Source of the DNA: Bathymodiolus brooksi
Taxonomy: Eukaryota; Mollusca; Bivalvia; Mytilida; Modiolidae
DNA: 64,000 nt
Direction of reading: 5' to 3'
Assembly: GCA_963680875.1 (NCBI GenBank)
Contig: OY804575.1
Location: 102,603,505-102,667,504, forward strand
Positions 31,755 to 43,134 of this stretch are shown here, one piece after another. How positions within the stretch are numbered: position 1 is the first letter of the stretch; every line of letters begins with the position of its first letter. The translations under genes were made by a program, and so were the position numbers. The notes beneath the pieces are model-generated. The model made no database searches. It saw only the letters and a program-made list of their open reading frames with translations, and was not told where the DNA came from.

Positions 31755-31865
31755 TTCTTTGGGGTTGTCGTGGTCGTAATCGTATGGTTTCTTTCACCAA
31801 TATAACTAACCCCACGATGTAACTGAAATATTGTTGAAAGTGGCGTTAAGCACCACAAAACCAAC
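31755..31865 (+). mobile_element. SINE family B, internally deleted
   Basis: The head gttgtcgtggtcgtaatcg joins directly to the tail gttgaaagtggcgttaagca. Confidence 0.7.
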
Positions 31866-32339
31866 AATCTTTTGATTATTACATGGCGTTGCAGACTTTG
31901 ATCCTAACCCCTTACATATTATTCATTTCACCATGATCAAGCTATAAAAGGTTTTCAAAAACGCCTCTTTGGAGGTAAGCAAAACATGGAGAACCGCAAG
32001 AGATTCTGGTTCTGTCATTGATCACTTTATTGGACATTCAACAAAAGTATGTAGAAGTCGAACAGAATGAGTTATTATTTAGTAATATTAGTATTTAGTT
32101 GTCTATTATCATTGGCGTACCTGCTAATACGTTACTACCAGTAAATGATACCTTGACTAGTATAGGACAAGGTGATGGGTGTATTCAATTATCATTTTCA
32201 AAATCATGGTCATGACAAGATAATTAACGAACAGGGGATATTATTACAGGTGCACATACAATGTTATATACCCTGTCATGCACACAAACTAAATAATGCT
32301 AAATATTGATGCGATCGTATTTGATATCCCACACCAGAT

Positions 32340-32470
32340 GCTTGTGTTCGTGTTGCTCAATCTTAGTTTTATGTTTAGTATTTCGTAGATCATTGTTTGT
32401 CCTTTTTCCTTTCGGTCATTGTAGTGTCTGTCGTTTTCTAATAACTCCTTTGAAATGTTCAAATGTTTTC
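32340..32470 (+). mobile_element. Penelope-like element, 3' end
   Basis: Matches gttcgtgttgctcaatctta, then cattgtttgtcc, then cggtcattgtagtgtctg. Confidence 0.6.
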
Positions 32471-32498
32471 TCGAAATTACATGTCATGTGGAATGTAT

Positions 32499-32600
32499 GT
32501 GTGCTTAGCGCCACTTTCAGCAATATTGCTGTTATATCATGCTTGTCGTTACACTTCCAGAAAAAAAACCACATTCCTGCAGCAGGTGTCTGACAAACTT
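32499..32600 (-). mobile_element. SINE family B, 3' part
   Basis: Minus-strand tail gctgaaagtggcgctaagca and a decayed body. It abuts the Penelope 3' end. Confidence 0.55.
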
Positions 32601-32984
32601 TGTAATATAATCTTCTATTTTGCTGGAATTATACTCGTAATTGTAATTTACATGTACATCAAATCCAACAGCCATGCGAACACCGACCTTTTAGAACGGA
32701 ATGAAACGTACTGTTTCTGCAAAGTGAAAGTGATTGGTCTCTTCATCGTATATCGTCAAAGTTATGAGATGTTTCTTGAAAAAAGTCCAATATATCTAAT
32801 GACAAGGGATATAATATGATGGATGACCAAGGATCGGGAGTGGGTTAAAGAGAAAAGAGAAAAGAACGCCAAACCGCCGTAAGTCACCGAAAAACTTTAT
32901 AGCATAATGTTGTATTCTGGATTAACTTAACCAATGTACTTTAAGACATTCTTGTACACAAAAATATGGATACGATTCGAGATT

Positions 32985-33235
32985 ATGGGCGAGTAACGCC
33001 ATTTTTAACAACATTTGAGTTATATCGTGGTTGTCAGTTGTATTGGTGGTGAAAACCGCATATCTGCCTACAGTCACTGACGGATTTCATTTCATAAAAC
33101 TGTATCAAGTTAAAAACCACAATCGCCATGGGTGGGAATCGATCTCAAATCTTTAGCGGTGATTAGCACCGATTACACACGGAGGTATATATCCAAATAC
33201 CATACATACGATTTTGACCACTTGACCACGACTGC
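32985..33235 (-). mobile_element. SINE family B, diverged full-length copy
   Basis: All landmarks occur in order on the minus strand, but about one base in five differs from the best copies. An old insertion. Confidence 0.65.
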
Positions 33236-33649
33236 TCCCTAAAATATAGTCACAGTACTATAATGTATTTTGTAAGAGATTATCAGGTTAAATATTTGTC
33301 AATACTATATACTGATTTTCTGCCAGCTCCGATATCTGTTACAACAACGTTTGAAGTTTAATAAACAATCCGAAGGGTGTGTAAGCTCTCGCCATTGTGA
33401 GATTTTAGGTGAACGTTCTTTGAAAAGTGACCTAAGGATAAACGTCAATATAGTATCCGGGGGAAAAGTCTACGAGAGTTAACGCTGTCTTTGTCCTAAC
33501 TGAAAACGATATTACATCCTTGATCGTTTATCTATCTTTTCATTGGTTGATTCGTTGTATTGTTTTGTTTCTATAAATTTGATTTGATAATTAGATATGC
33601 AGGGGAATTAACTCTTGTATACACTTTAAATGTCATGATCAGCTTTCAA
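33236..33649. other. Non-coding stretch
   Basis: Nothing recognised. Confidence 0.3.
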
Positions 33650-34200
33650 TGTTTTGTAGAAGAGGCAAAACCCTTTGAAAATAATGGAATTAATAATTCC
33701 TTATTGTTAGCTTTACATTTATATGTAACAACATTCCAGCAGCACTTGCTTATGAAGTCTATATTTCTGATTTGATACAATATTCCAGAGCTTGTGGTTC
33801 TTATAATGATTTCCTTGATAGAGTGTTGCCGACAACAAGGAAGCTACTGAACCAAGGATTCATAGTGGTTAAGTTAAGTCATCACTTCGAAAGTTTTACG
33901 ATCGCCATCATGACTTGGTTAATTGTTATAGAATATCAGTGTCACAAATGACCACGGATATGTTCCGTTTGTCGTCATCGCAATCCGGTCCTTTCATCAT
34001 TCATGACTTATCTGCGGATGTGTAACAAGAGTAACACGACGGTGCCACGAATGGATCAGGAACTGCCTATCCTTCCGGAGCACCTTCGTTCATCCCTGGT
34101 TTTAGTGGGGGGTCATGTTGCTCAATCTTTAGTTTTCTGTGTAGTGTGTAGTCTACTATTATTTGTCTTTTTGTCCTTTTGTGTTTAGTTTAAACATATT
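33650..34200 (+). mobile_element. Penelope-like element, C-terminal and 3' fragment
   Basis: Decayed coding end (acatttatatgtaacaacat corresponds to FICNNI; cgccatcatgacttggttaa to RHHDLV), then accacggatatgttccgttt, then agtaacacgacggtgcc and the 3' region. A continuation (tctgtccttctattggtgac) lies at 34316-34390 after a roughly 110-bp insertion. Confidence 0.65.
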
Positions 34201-34390
34201 TTATCAATTAATAAATAATGTTGTGCAATAAGATAAATTTCAATGTAATATAATACACATAGCTAAAGGGATTTGAAAACAAGTTTAAGAAAACTTATAT
34301 TAATTCGTTTCCTTTTGTTTTCTGTCCTTCTATTGGTGACTCCTTAGTACCTCTTTGGTGTCTACACACTGGTTTTCTACATCTCCAATT

Positions 34391-35229
34391 TTGTGTACAC
34401 CTTCGCAAGATATCTTGAACAGAAAAATATAAACATTAATGGTTTATACCATCTCAAAGTATGAAATGGTGTTCATATAGCCTTGATCTATAATAGCTCA
34501 TTTTCAGTCACGTTGAAACTATTTTCTTATAATATTTGTCATATTTTCGCACATACCACATGTTGTCTTGGCACTGCGCAGGCCATTTACACTTTCTCTG
34601 GAATATTTGATTGAATGTATACTTTGTTTTTAACGGGAATCTCGCTTCGTTAATTTTACCTCTACATTTTTAACAGCAACTTCATGTTTGTGTTTTGCCA
34701 TATATCTCAAATTGTTTTCTGATTTTATTATGAGAAAGTTGTTTTACGTTATATGCTTACCGGTTGATATTAAGATGAATTCCCAGGACATCCGATTGGT
34801 TGCTCCCAGGCTACACTTCTAGTAAAAACAATGGTTAAAAAGCAAGAGTTAAATCTCCGTTGCAACATGAATAAATCCCACAAAGAATTAAATAAAGGAT
34901 GCATCATTGTTGAATTTATGTGGTATCAGATTCAATATTTCCGATACACTATATTCTGATGCAACGCGACAAGTAGTTTTCATTTCCAGGTCGTTTTGAA
35001 GAATTCTCCCTTCTTCGATTTACGGTTTCTGATAACCCATTTGGTACCTGCAAACGTTTCTTAAGAAGGTGCCACAGAGTTTAGATCCCATCTCTACACC
35101 ACGTGTTTCCAATGGATGGCCGCGGGAATATGATTAAATATATAGCGGCAAATGTTATTCAGCAGTGCCGGATTAAGCAAGTGTGGTGCCTGTATCATAT
35201 ATAATAAAGGGGTTCAAAGTTAACAATAT
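34391..35229. other. Non-coding stretch
   Basis: Nothing coding. Near 34985-35060 a short Penelope-3'-like phrase (ccttcttcgatttacggttt, then acccatttggtacc) is visible. Confidence 0.35.
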
Positions 35230-35395
35230 ACACACATATTAGTTGGGTTGGTGTTGATCAATCTTCGGTTTTATATGTAGTGTTTTGTAGATTGTTGCTT
35301 GTTCTTTTGTCTTTTTTTTTTTGGGTATTGTGTTGTGTGTGTTTTGATATACGGATTTAGATTACCACTTTAGTATTTTGAAAAACTCTTCTTAG
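35230..35395 (+). mobile_element. Penelope-like element, 3' end, decayed
   Basis: Traces of gttgatcaatcttcggtttt, tagattgttgcttgttcttt and gattaccactttagtattt. Confidence 0.5.
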
Positions 35396-36625
35396 ATCAT
35401 AACAAAGTATATTTTACGTGAATAACAAGGTAATTCAATTTGAAAATATGAACAATAAAGGATACAGCTCCCCAACATAAAAAATAATAGCATTGCCAGA
35501 TCATGAAATACAGATTTCACAAGACAGCTTGCAAGTATTTAGTGCGGGACCCATATCATCTGCTACTTTTGCTGCTATGCTAATCCGTCGCTGCATTAAT
35601 GACCCATGATCAATTCTTAATTATTTGTGCATATCTAATAAATTTCACAGTCTTCGTGAAATTTGCAATAATGTTATATCATTTGGTTGATTTCCTGGTT
35701 AAAATGAAGTCCGCTTATTATATTATATTATATACAACACGTGTTATCTCCCTTTGATTAGTTTAAGACAGCCACTTGTTGAAACTGTTTACAAATGTAT
35801 CAATTTCAGGTCTTTGAACACGTAATTTAAATATATTTTCAATCGCATCTTAATACCACATAATTCAATAGTTTATTGTACAATTTAACAATAATATGTT
35901 TACTGTTAGAATACTTTAATTTATTTTATTTATGTTAATCTTGAAAGAGTTTAAAAGTAAGAATAAACATAATTTTAGAGTTTTGTGTATTTAATTCTAC
36001 CTTTGCATAACAAGTTCGCTAGTCACAAAGGTTATTGCACTTCTCCACATAATAGATAAAACAATTAAATGTGTCTTGTTTATACTTGAAAAGGAATTAA
36101 ATCCGTTGAGAACAATACACAACTTGCCAATTACCTTTAAATAGGCACATGATACATTATAATATTAGTGCGTAATTATAATACACATGCAGAAAGACAT
36201 TTAAAAATATTTTCATAGCTGAATAACCTCATGATAAATCAGTAGACCGTCTATTCTTATTCCCTATTTTGGACACTTAGGAGTGAACAGTTGAGAAGTT
36301 ACGTGTTCTTACAGAAATTGTTTTTTTAATTAGCGATAAAAGAACGTCGTCAAACCTTATATGATTGCTGTCGTTTATTCCACTGAGACAGGATCGAATA
36401 AACAGTGATTTAGTTTTACAATATTTGAAATAACCGCTTAACCGTGTGAATAGATCGACTTTTCCAATACAGAAAGACAATACAAAATAGGAATACCAGT
36501 TACAATGTTATAATTGTAAAGCGGAAGAATATTACTATTAAATGCCAAAATAGATAGTGTATCACAACATCGATTGATTGGTTCAAGTATTTCACAAGTG
36601 CTATATAAGTTCTTGATAATTAACA
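35396..36625. other. Non-coding upstream region of the gene at 36626
   Basis: AT-rich with no repeat that I could match. A TATA-like ctatataagttc at 36601-36612 lies only about 15-25 bases before the start codon, which is too close for an ordinary promoter unless transcripts are very short or the real start codon lies further on. Confidence 0.35.
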
Positions 36626-37111
36626 ATGTCAAGTGAAAACGAACTCGAAGTACCAAAATTCAACCGTGGAAGGAGGGGGAGTGTGGATGACACGATAAAG
36701 GACTTTTTAAATCCAAAATTAGAATTTCACCAGGAACAACTTCCGAAAGGATCTAATGCTTTTCAAATTCTTATACATCAATGTGAAGATGAGAAGAAAC
36801 ACGAGGATTCCGGAAGTGATTCTGATGTTGACGAAGATAAAATGAAGCGGCCAAGTCCACAGTATATGGGGAGAAGGCGAAATACAATATCATGCAATTA
36901 TAGCCATAATGAAGTTATAGACAGACAATTTAGGAAAATGTCCCTGGCTCCAATACCTGAAAGAGGAAGAAGCAGCCATTTGTTGCCTCCGGATGATTCT
37001 AGAGCTCGTTCATTATCTCCAAGTCAAGCAAACAAGTTACGACGTAACAGTGTACACCATACTGATATAGGATTTGGTTCTACCCATAAAAGAGAAACTC
37101 GTCTTAAATGA
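36626..37111 (+). CDS. Small charged protein with PKA-type sites, family not recognised
   Basis: 161 residues from an ATG in a reasonable context, ending in TGA. No membrane segment and no catalytic motif. It begins MSSENELEVPKFNRGRRGSV. Basophilic kinase sites recur: RRGS (16-19), RRRNTIS (83-89) and RRNS (139-142). Other features are an acidic run (DSGSDSDVDEDK, 61-72) and Ser-Pro or Pro-rich stretches (LAPIPERGR, SLSPSQ). Composition unlike the repeat-derived frames around it, even codon use and the absence of repeats argue for a real gene. A disordered phosphoprotein, perhaps regulated by cAMP signalling, is the most one can infer. No introns are needed. No classical AATAAA was seen close downstream. 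Confidence 0.6.
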   Translation: MSSENELEVPKFNRGRRGSVDDTIKDFLNPKLEFHQEQLPKGSNAFQILIHQCEDEKKHEDSGSDSDVDEDKMKRPSPQYMGRRRNTISCNYSHNEVIDRQFRKMSLAPIPERGRSSHLLPPDDSRARSLSPSQANKLRRNSVHHTDIGFGSTHKRETRLK

Positions 37112-37654
37112 GATATAACAAAATTGATATTCCTCTTAAAATGTGTCAAAATGTGATTATTCGAACAAAATCCTCATGGAATATTTATTTATAAAGGAAT
37201 TTAGCACATATTTTTGCAAGAAATACAATCATTGAATTTAGTATTGCTGTACGGCTGATTACCACCGTTGTAAATATGTAGATACATGTAGTTTTATTTA
37301 GAGTTCCAAACCTGACAAGATCGATCGATATCATGAGATGATCAGGAAATGGTAAACAAATTTACATACTATCTATTGTTCTTTTTTGTTATTTAATAAC
37401 TGTGCATGTATTATAATGTGAAAATCTATTTATAGGGAGCAGATGGGGTTACATACAACACATTGTCTTCATGTAAGTTAAAATTCTTGCAAAAATTATT
37501 TTAATTATATCAGAGCCTTGTTATATAATTTTGTACTCATGCTCGAGAAAACCCTCCCCTCCACCCATCAAATCAACATGTCAAATTCAATAAATAGAAT
37601 GAGAGAAATTATTACGGTAAAAGTTGATAATGTCTTCAATAAATACAACACTAA
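37112..37654. other. 3' flank, non-coding
   Basis: AT-rich. No poly(A) signal stands out within 200 bases of the stop. Confidence 0.3.
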
Positions 37655-37880
37655 CCACTGCTCTGGAGCAGGAACTGTTAACCCTTCCGGAGCATCTGAG
37701 TTAACATCCTGTTTTTCATGGGGTTCGTGTTGTTCGATCTTTAGTTTTCTGTGTAATGTTTTGTAGATCGTTGTTTGTCCTTTTGTCCTTTATCTTTTGG
37801 TCCTTGTATTGTCGGTTCCTCTTCGATTTACGACATCTGATTACCTCTTTGGTGTCGTCAACTTTTATTTCTTCGACAAA
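37655..37880 (+). mobile_element. Penelope-like element, 3' end, well preserved
   Basis: Clear match: ctctggagcaggaactgtta, cccttccggagcatctgag, gttcgtgttgttcgatcttt, cgatttacgacatctgatta. No coding part is attached. Confidence 0.7.
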
Positions 37881-39060
37881 CCACAAGCTTCATAAATACC
37901 AAAACATAGAAGAGGGATATCGATGGAAATCTAGTTCCTGTCATAAAGAGGTGTGTATGTGAAAAAAGGGTGGAGTTTGTTTAAACCAGTTAATGAGATA
38001 CAAATCCAACTCCCTTTATAATTAATTGTAACGATATGCAACAAAGTCCTGCACATATGCCCCCTTTTTGGACAGAAATTCATAATTGTCTTAATTTTTC
38101 AATTTTCCGAAATATTTTATTATAATATTTGAATTACGATTGTATATCTAATAAACAGTATAAAAACATTATTCTATTTTTACGAAATAATTGTGAATTT
38201 TCTTGTCCCAGAATGTGGTCATCGTGTCAAGAATTGATGGTCATCAGATATTGTATACTTGAGTCACAAACTCCTATCATTTCTTCTTCGATTGTTCCCA
38301 TTATTCAAATATAAGACATACATTGTTTCAAAATCTCAATTGGCTACCTAATTATTGTGCTTTAGACCTTACACTTTTGACCTGTGGTAATCCTACACTC
38401 CCGTATGAACAGAACGAAATTATTTTTAAGCATGTGTTTGAATATATAAAGAGGTCTGAAAGGTTTCTTATTGTCTAGTTGTTCACCAAAACAACAATCG
38501 CACACATCACCACCACTAACCCTCTCTCTCATTCCTTTCTTCATTCTCTGTTTTAGTTCAATCTACACATATTAATGTAAGCAATATTTATATACATGCA
38601 TGCTCTATCAAATAATGTTGTAACTTATTGTATATAGGAGAAGACTTCATAAGTTTGTTTAACTTGTGTCTTATCCTTTTTGCACATTTGAGCAAATAAA
38701 ATATGTTTAAACTAAAAAAAAGTCACAAACTAAAACAACAATCATTAAGCACACAATGAAATGCTAACAAACCCCAGTTTAAACCCAAATAAAAAAAATA
38801 TGATAACATTATCCTCTTATTAGATTTTAGCTCTTTTGGAGTTGGCATACATGTTGCCAAAACAATAGTTATGTCATTGGGTTATTAGTATTTAACGTAA
38901 CTAAAACAATATATCAGTTATATACCGTGACAGTGATTTCTATTGGTGGATAATCCGATGTGAACACTGGATATTAAAATAGAACATTTCTAAAATCTTG
39001 GAATTTATGCTTTACACAATAATTCTATACCCGGGGTAAAGATCGGAATCTGATATCCTA
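37881..39060. other. Non-coding stretch
   Basis: Nothing coding. A decayed SINE-B trace (cagttatataccgtgacag, then attggtggataatccg) lies at about 38910-38960. Confidence 0.35.
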
Positions 39061-39069
39061 GTTGTGTGG

Positions 39070-39432
39070 TGGATACAACCCCTCCCAGGAGACGATCAGT
39101 TCTTGTGCGGGGCAAATCTAACACACACCTGGTCCTTAGTACAGGATGAAAATGAGTGGCTGATGGATAGAGAATAATAGACTCTTTGCAAGTAAACAAA
39201 TAATTTACAGCAGCTTCTAATAGGCAACAGCTTGCTAGAAATGGTCGTTGGTAGCCTGTTGCTAGACTAAATATTTTAACCTACCCATTCTCAACACATT
39301 TTTCCTGAGCCAATCTAATCTTCCTCACTTTTGCCCATTCCAGTACTACCTTACCTACATGATTTAGTTGTGTGTAAACTTGTGATTAATATAGGTGATA
39401 TACTGGTAAATTGACGTTAAACAATCAATCTA
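39070..39432 (+). mobile_element. Possible SINE with mollusc-type tail
   Basis: Ends gtgatatactggtaaattga then cgttaaacaatcaatcta, the same tail type as SINE A. The upstream part matches 41505-41720 (aatgg or gattggtc, then cctacatgattta gttgtgtgtaa). Head limits are uncertain. Confidence 0.5.
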
Positions 39433-39939
39433 TATTGTTGGAGGAAACTGGATAAATTCACCGTCAACCAATAGAAGTCACCGACAAACTTGATCACATT
39501 ATGTTGTATCGCAACAATAGTGGGAGCATGAAACGATTGCATAAGCATATGATATGATGACGGACACGACAAGGCGCAGTTGATTATTTAACCCCGATTT
39601 TAGCTTGTAGAATTGTATGATGAACATTTTAAAGGAAATCATATTCATTCTCGATGTGCTCAGAATGGCAACATGAGGAATTTAGATTTGGCTAGTAAAA
39701 TTGAGTAATGACTTTTTTCTATCGGCAGTATATGGGGACAGATTTTTTCTTTACATAATGCGTACTTAACTTCCACTGGTGAACACATGCAGCTTTTCTC
39801 CCTATATAATATATATATATGCAAAAGCTCTAGATTATGGTCGTTTATTTTATTGTCACCTTCAGTATTTTTTCAGCTATGTCAGAATTAATAGGGGAGA
39901 AAAGCCCGGACAGTTTTACGTTAGAAACATATCTTGGTT

Positions 39940-40055
39940 AGGTGTGTGGGAACCTTAACACTTAGTCTTGTATTGGGACACGAACCCACGATCACATAAG
40001 TAGAATTAGGCTTGTAAGTCCACGACAAACACCATTCGTCCTGTCCCCACCAATG
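39940..40055 (-). mobile_element. tRNA-derived SINE head
   Basis: On the minus strand, gatcgtgggttcgtgtccca is a B-box-like sequence and gtcgtggacttacaagcc lies about 40 bases before it, as an A-box would. No tail was found. Confidence 0.45.
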
Positions 40056-40059
40056 CTTG

Positions 40060-41010
40060 CTCACGATGAAATTCTAATTTTAGATTTTCAAGTATATTGC
40101 TATTTAGTTTTTGAACAAAAACATCATTCTTTCTTTCTTCAATGAATTTAAGATAGCAGATAATGTTTAATGGGTTCATACCGTAATAAGTAAACCTTTA
40201 TTAATTTGTCATATCTTGCATAATTTTTATCAGAATTGTTCTGGTTTTTTTCAGAATCAAAATATATTATTGAACAAGCGTTCTTTTAAATGAATAATAT
40301 ATATTGTTCTAATAGACAGTTAATAGACATGTGTTGTGGTCAGGTCATTGCATACTTATATTTAATTAGTGTACGAAATAAATCAAATCGACCTACATTT
40401 TTGACCAATTCAAATGTGTTTATATTAAGACTCATATCATAATTGTTTTTATAGATATGTATTCATTCATATAAACATAAATAGTTTAAATGTCTTGTAG
40501 ACAAGACATCTCAATTGCTTTATTGCCTTGTAAAATTAGTTTTCGAAATGTACAGATAATTTGCATATACCAGTGCATTAGGGATATCGATTTTGCCTCT
40601 CTGTGGTATTTGTTCTTTTCTCTTTTATCAGTGTACATCTAGTACGAAAGGATATTGATGTAAATGAACATGAGACTATCCCACCATTATAACTTGGACA
40701 ACAATACAGTAAAGGAGGGGGCTTTCATTACAGTTAAATTAAAATATCAAATGGGACAAAGAACGGACAATTATATTATTTTCGTATTGAATACAAAATT
40801 TAACCGTCTACGGATTAAAGAGATTTTTTTACCGCAGGATAAACACAATATTTATGCAGAGTTTTGAAAATACAATGTGTGTGTATTTGGTTAAAAAAAC
40901 GTGAAAACGTCATGTAAATCTCTGGTTTGTCACAGTTTGCAAGCTTCATATATATACACTCTATATCTGAAGACACTAATATAGTATATATGTGATACAG
41001 TTTGTCAGCG
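40060..41010. other. Non-coding stretch with D2 trace
   Basis: At 40574-40625 gtgcattagggatatcgatt and ttgcctctctgtggtattt match the 3' half of D2. No coding signal. Confidence 0.4.
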
Positions 41011-41014
41011 ATTT

Positions 41015-41112
41015 AGGTCGGCGATTTTCACTGGGCATTCCAGTTTTTTTCTGCCAATAAAACTGATCGTCATGATCTAACCGCAATATTGCGCCAAAAG
41101 GCATGAAACAAC
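41015..41112 (+). mobile_element. SINE family B, 3' half, diverged
   Basis: Body and tail traces: ccaataaaactgatcgtcat and accgcaatattgcgcc. Confidence 0.5.
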
Positions 41113-41445
41113 CATGATCATTATCCCAATGTCTAACATGTTTGTTTTATTAAGTAAGTAAGGCTATGAATGTAAATGAACATAGAATATCCATTTGAAA
41201 CTGAAGTAGATCAAGAGAGAAACAACAGTTCTGATATTGGTTTTTCATCTCGTTAGTACATCATATGCAACTTCGAGTGTATCCTGGGGTATACAAAAAG
41301 GATGCTTAGTTTCTCCTCTGATGAGTATAAACCCTCCAAAAGGGACATCCTCTAGTTGTTTGGGAAGAGTCAATTTCACAAATCACACCTAGGATGAGAC
41401 GTTTATAAGTGTCTCATATATGGAGAAAGCCACGATATTTGTTTG

Positions 41446-41720
41446 GATTAAAGACGTAGATATCGAATTTAGTGCGCACAACGCGTTTCTGGAAAGAAGA
41501 CAACTTGCAGCATGTCTTAATGAGCAACTGTTTGCTATGATTGGTCATCTAAGCTTCTACCTATATACCCATCTCAGTGCCACCTTTTCCTATCACAATA
41601 TAAACTTCCACCCATAGACCCTTCCTAGTGCCATTTTTGTTCCTACATGATTTATTGTGTGTAAGTCTGTTCTCGTCACGAAATTAGTGAAAATAATGCT
41701 CACTAAACAACAATCAATTA
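41446..41720 (+). repeat. D1 5' end joined to SINE-like sequence
   Basis: 41446-41500 is the start of D1 (acgtagatatcgaatttagt, then gcgtttctgga). From about 41505 it switches to the sequence shared with 39200-39432 and ends ctaaacaacaatcaattaat. A composite or nested insertion. Confidence 0.55.
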
Positions 41721-42124
41721 ATTAATAACCAATGATGACGTTTGTGTTTATGTTGCATTGTACATATCCCATTTGTTTTCTTGAACCAAAATGAATCAGA
41801 CTTTTGGGCAATATCACATAACAAACAATTTTAATATTGATAATCTTGATAATTTGACCATTTCAAATGTGACGGAAATATTCAATGACATTTGGCATCT
41901 GATTTAGGACTGTGACGTTATATAGATATAATTTAATTTATTTGAATATTTCAATCTGATTGGCTAATCCGCCTGGAGAAAATTTTGGCTATACTCGATA
42001 ACCAGGGTTGGTATTGTGACGTCACCAACGTGTTCATCCGCCAACGACAAATTCAAATAGTCACATGAAATAATCGTAATTAAAATCGAGGAGTCATTAA
42101 ATTTTGTTGTAAAAATTAAATTAT

Positions 42125-42278
42125 AAGGAATATTTGAAATTGTTGAACAGGTTATACTTACATAACCTGGTTTGGGTCAGTTTACGCTTTTCATAAACCG
42201 CTTCGCGGTTTATTAAGCGTAATCTGACCCAACCCATGTTATATCGTATAACCTGTTCAACAATTTCAAATATTCCTT
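42125..42278. repeat. Foldback, hairpin 6
   Basis: Arms 42125-42201 and 42204-42278 of about 75 bp each meet at accgcttcgcggt with practically no loop. The outer 34 bases (aaggaatatttgaaattgtt onward) are identical. Confidence 0.9.
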
Positions 42279-42414
42279 AAATAATCAAGATTTTGAAGAA
42301 GATTTCAAGATTTTATTCACAAATGCCCAGACACAATAAGTGTAGCATGAGGAAATTGTTTGTCGAGACAATTTACAGTTGTTAATTCACTATAGAACAA
42401 ACCACCCGACCGTA

Positions 42415-42510
42415 CCTGGTGAAGGTTATTCTTTATATATATGTCTTTATTGAAGGTTATTCCAGGAATGCGACTAAATTTGATATCTACGTTTTGATAA
42501 TTGAACCTAT
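42415..42510 (-). repeat. Dispersed repeat D1, 5' end
   Basis: On the minus strand aaacgtagatatcaaattta, then ggaataaccttcaataaaga; the caggtacg end is repeated in part. Confidence 0.6.
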
Positions 42511-42584
42511 TAAAACATGTGACTCATTCAAACGACATTGTATATTTCTAATTTTAAAAAGCGCAATTAAAAAGCAAATATATG

Positions 42585-42604
42585 CGTGTGTGTGTGTGTG
42601 TGTG
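42585..42604. repeat. (GT)n microsatellite
   Basis: About ten GT units. Confidence 0.9.
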
Positions 42605-42623
42605 CAATTAAAAGGAATATCAT

Positions 42624-42765
42624 ACAGATATATCATGTTTCGGAGGGGTATTTGCGAAAAATATCAGTCGAGAGACGAAAAATTTCCCGAGCCGAATGAC
42701 GAGGGAAATTTAGTCTCAAGACTGTTATTTTTCGCAAGTACCCTTCCTAAGCATGATATATCTGT
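42624..42765. repeat. Foldback, hairpin 7
   Basis: Arms 42624-42688 and 42703-42765: acagatatatcatg, then ttgcgaaaaata, then atttccc, with about 85% pairing. It is more diverged than the other hairpins. Confidence 0.75.
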
Positions 42766-43134
42766 TTAATTACACCGAATATTATTTAGAACACTGGCTA
42801 AATAAATGATATCTTTTGTTTGTCGTTTTCAGAACCTAACATGATGTATCTATTTAAATCTACCGAATGATGTTACATAAAACGCACAACTGATAACGTT
42901 TAACAAATTTTGTTACAAGCGTCTTGGTGAAGGGTAAAAACGGCAAATACGATTTTGCAAATACCATGAAAAAAGTTAAATCTTATGCAAATTCACAATG
43001 CAAGGCCTGAATTTGTAAAAAAATATCACGGCTATTAACCAATCAGAATACAGCATTCTTATATAAGGTGTAATTATGATATAAATACATGTTTTGAGTT
43101 TTTTTTAAAATCATATGATATCGAAGTGCATGTA

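Noticed and set aside
32463..32819. 118-residue frame with a membrane-like segment
   Set aside because: It starts in Penelope 3' sequence, crosses a SINE tail and has no recognisable domain.
36601..36612. TATA box for the gene at 36626
   Set aside because: Too close to the start codon for normal initiation about 30 bases downstream; probably an AT-rich coincidence.
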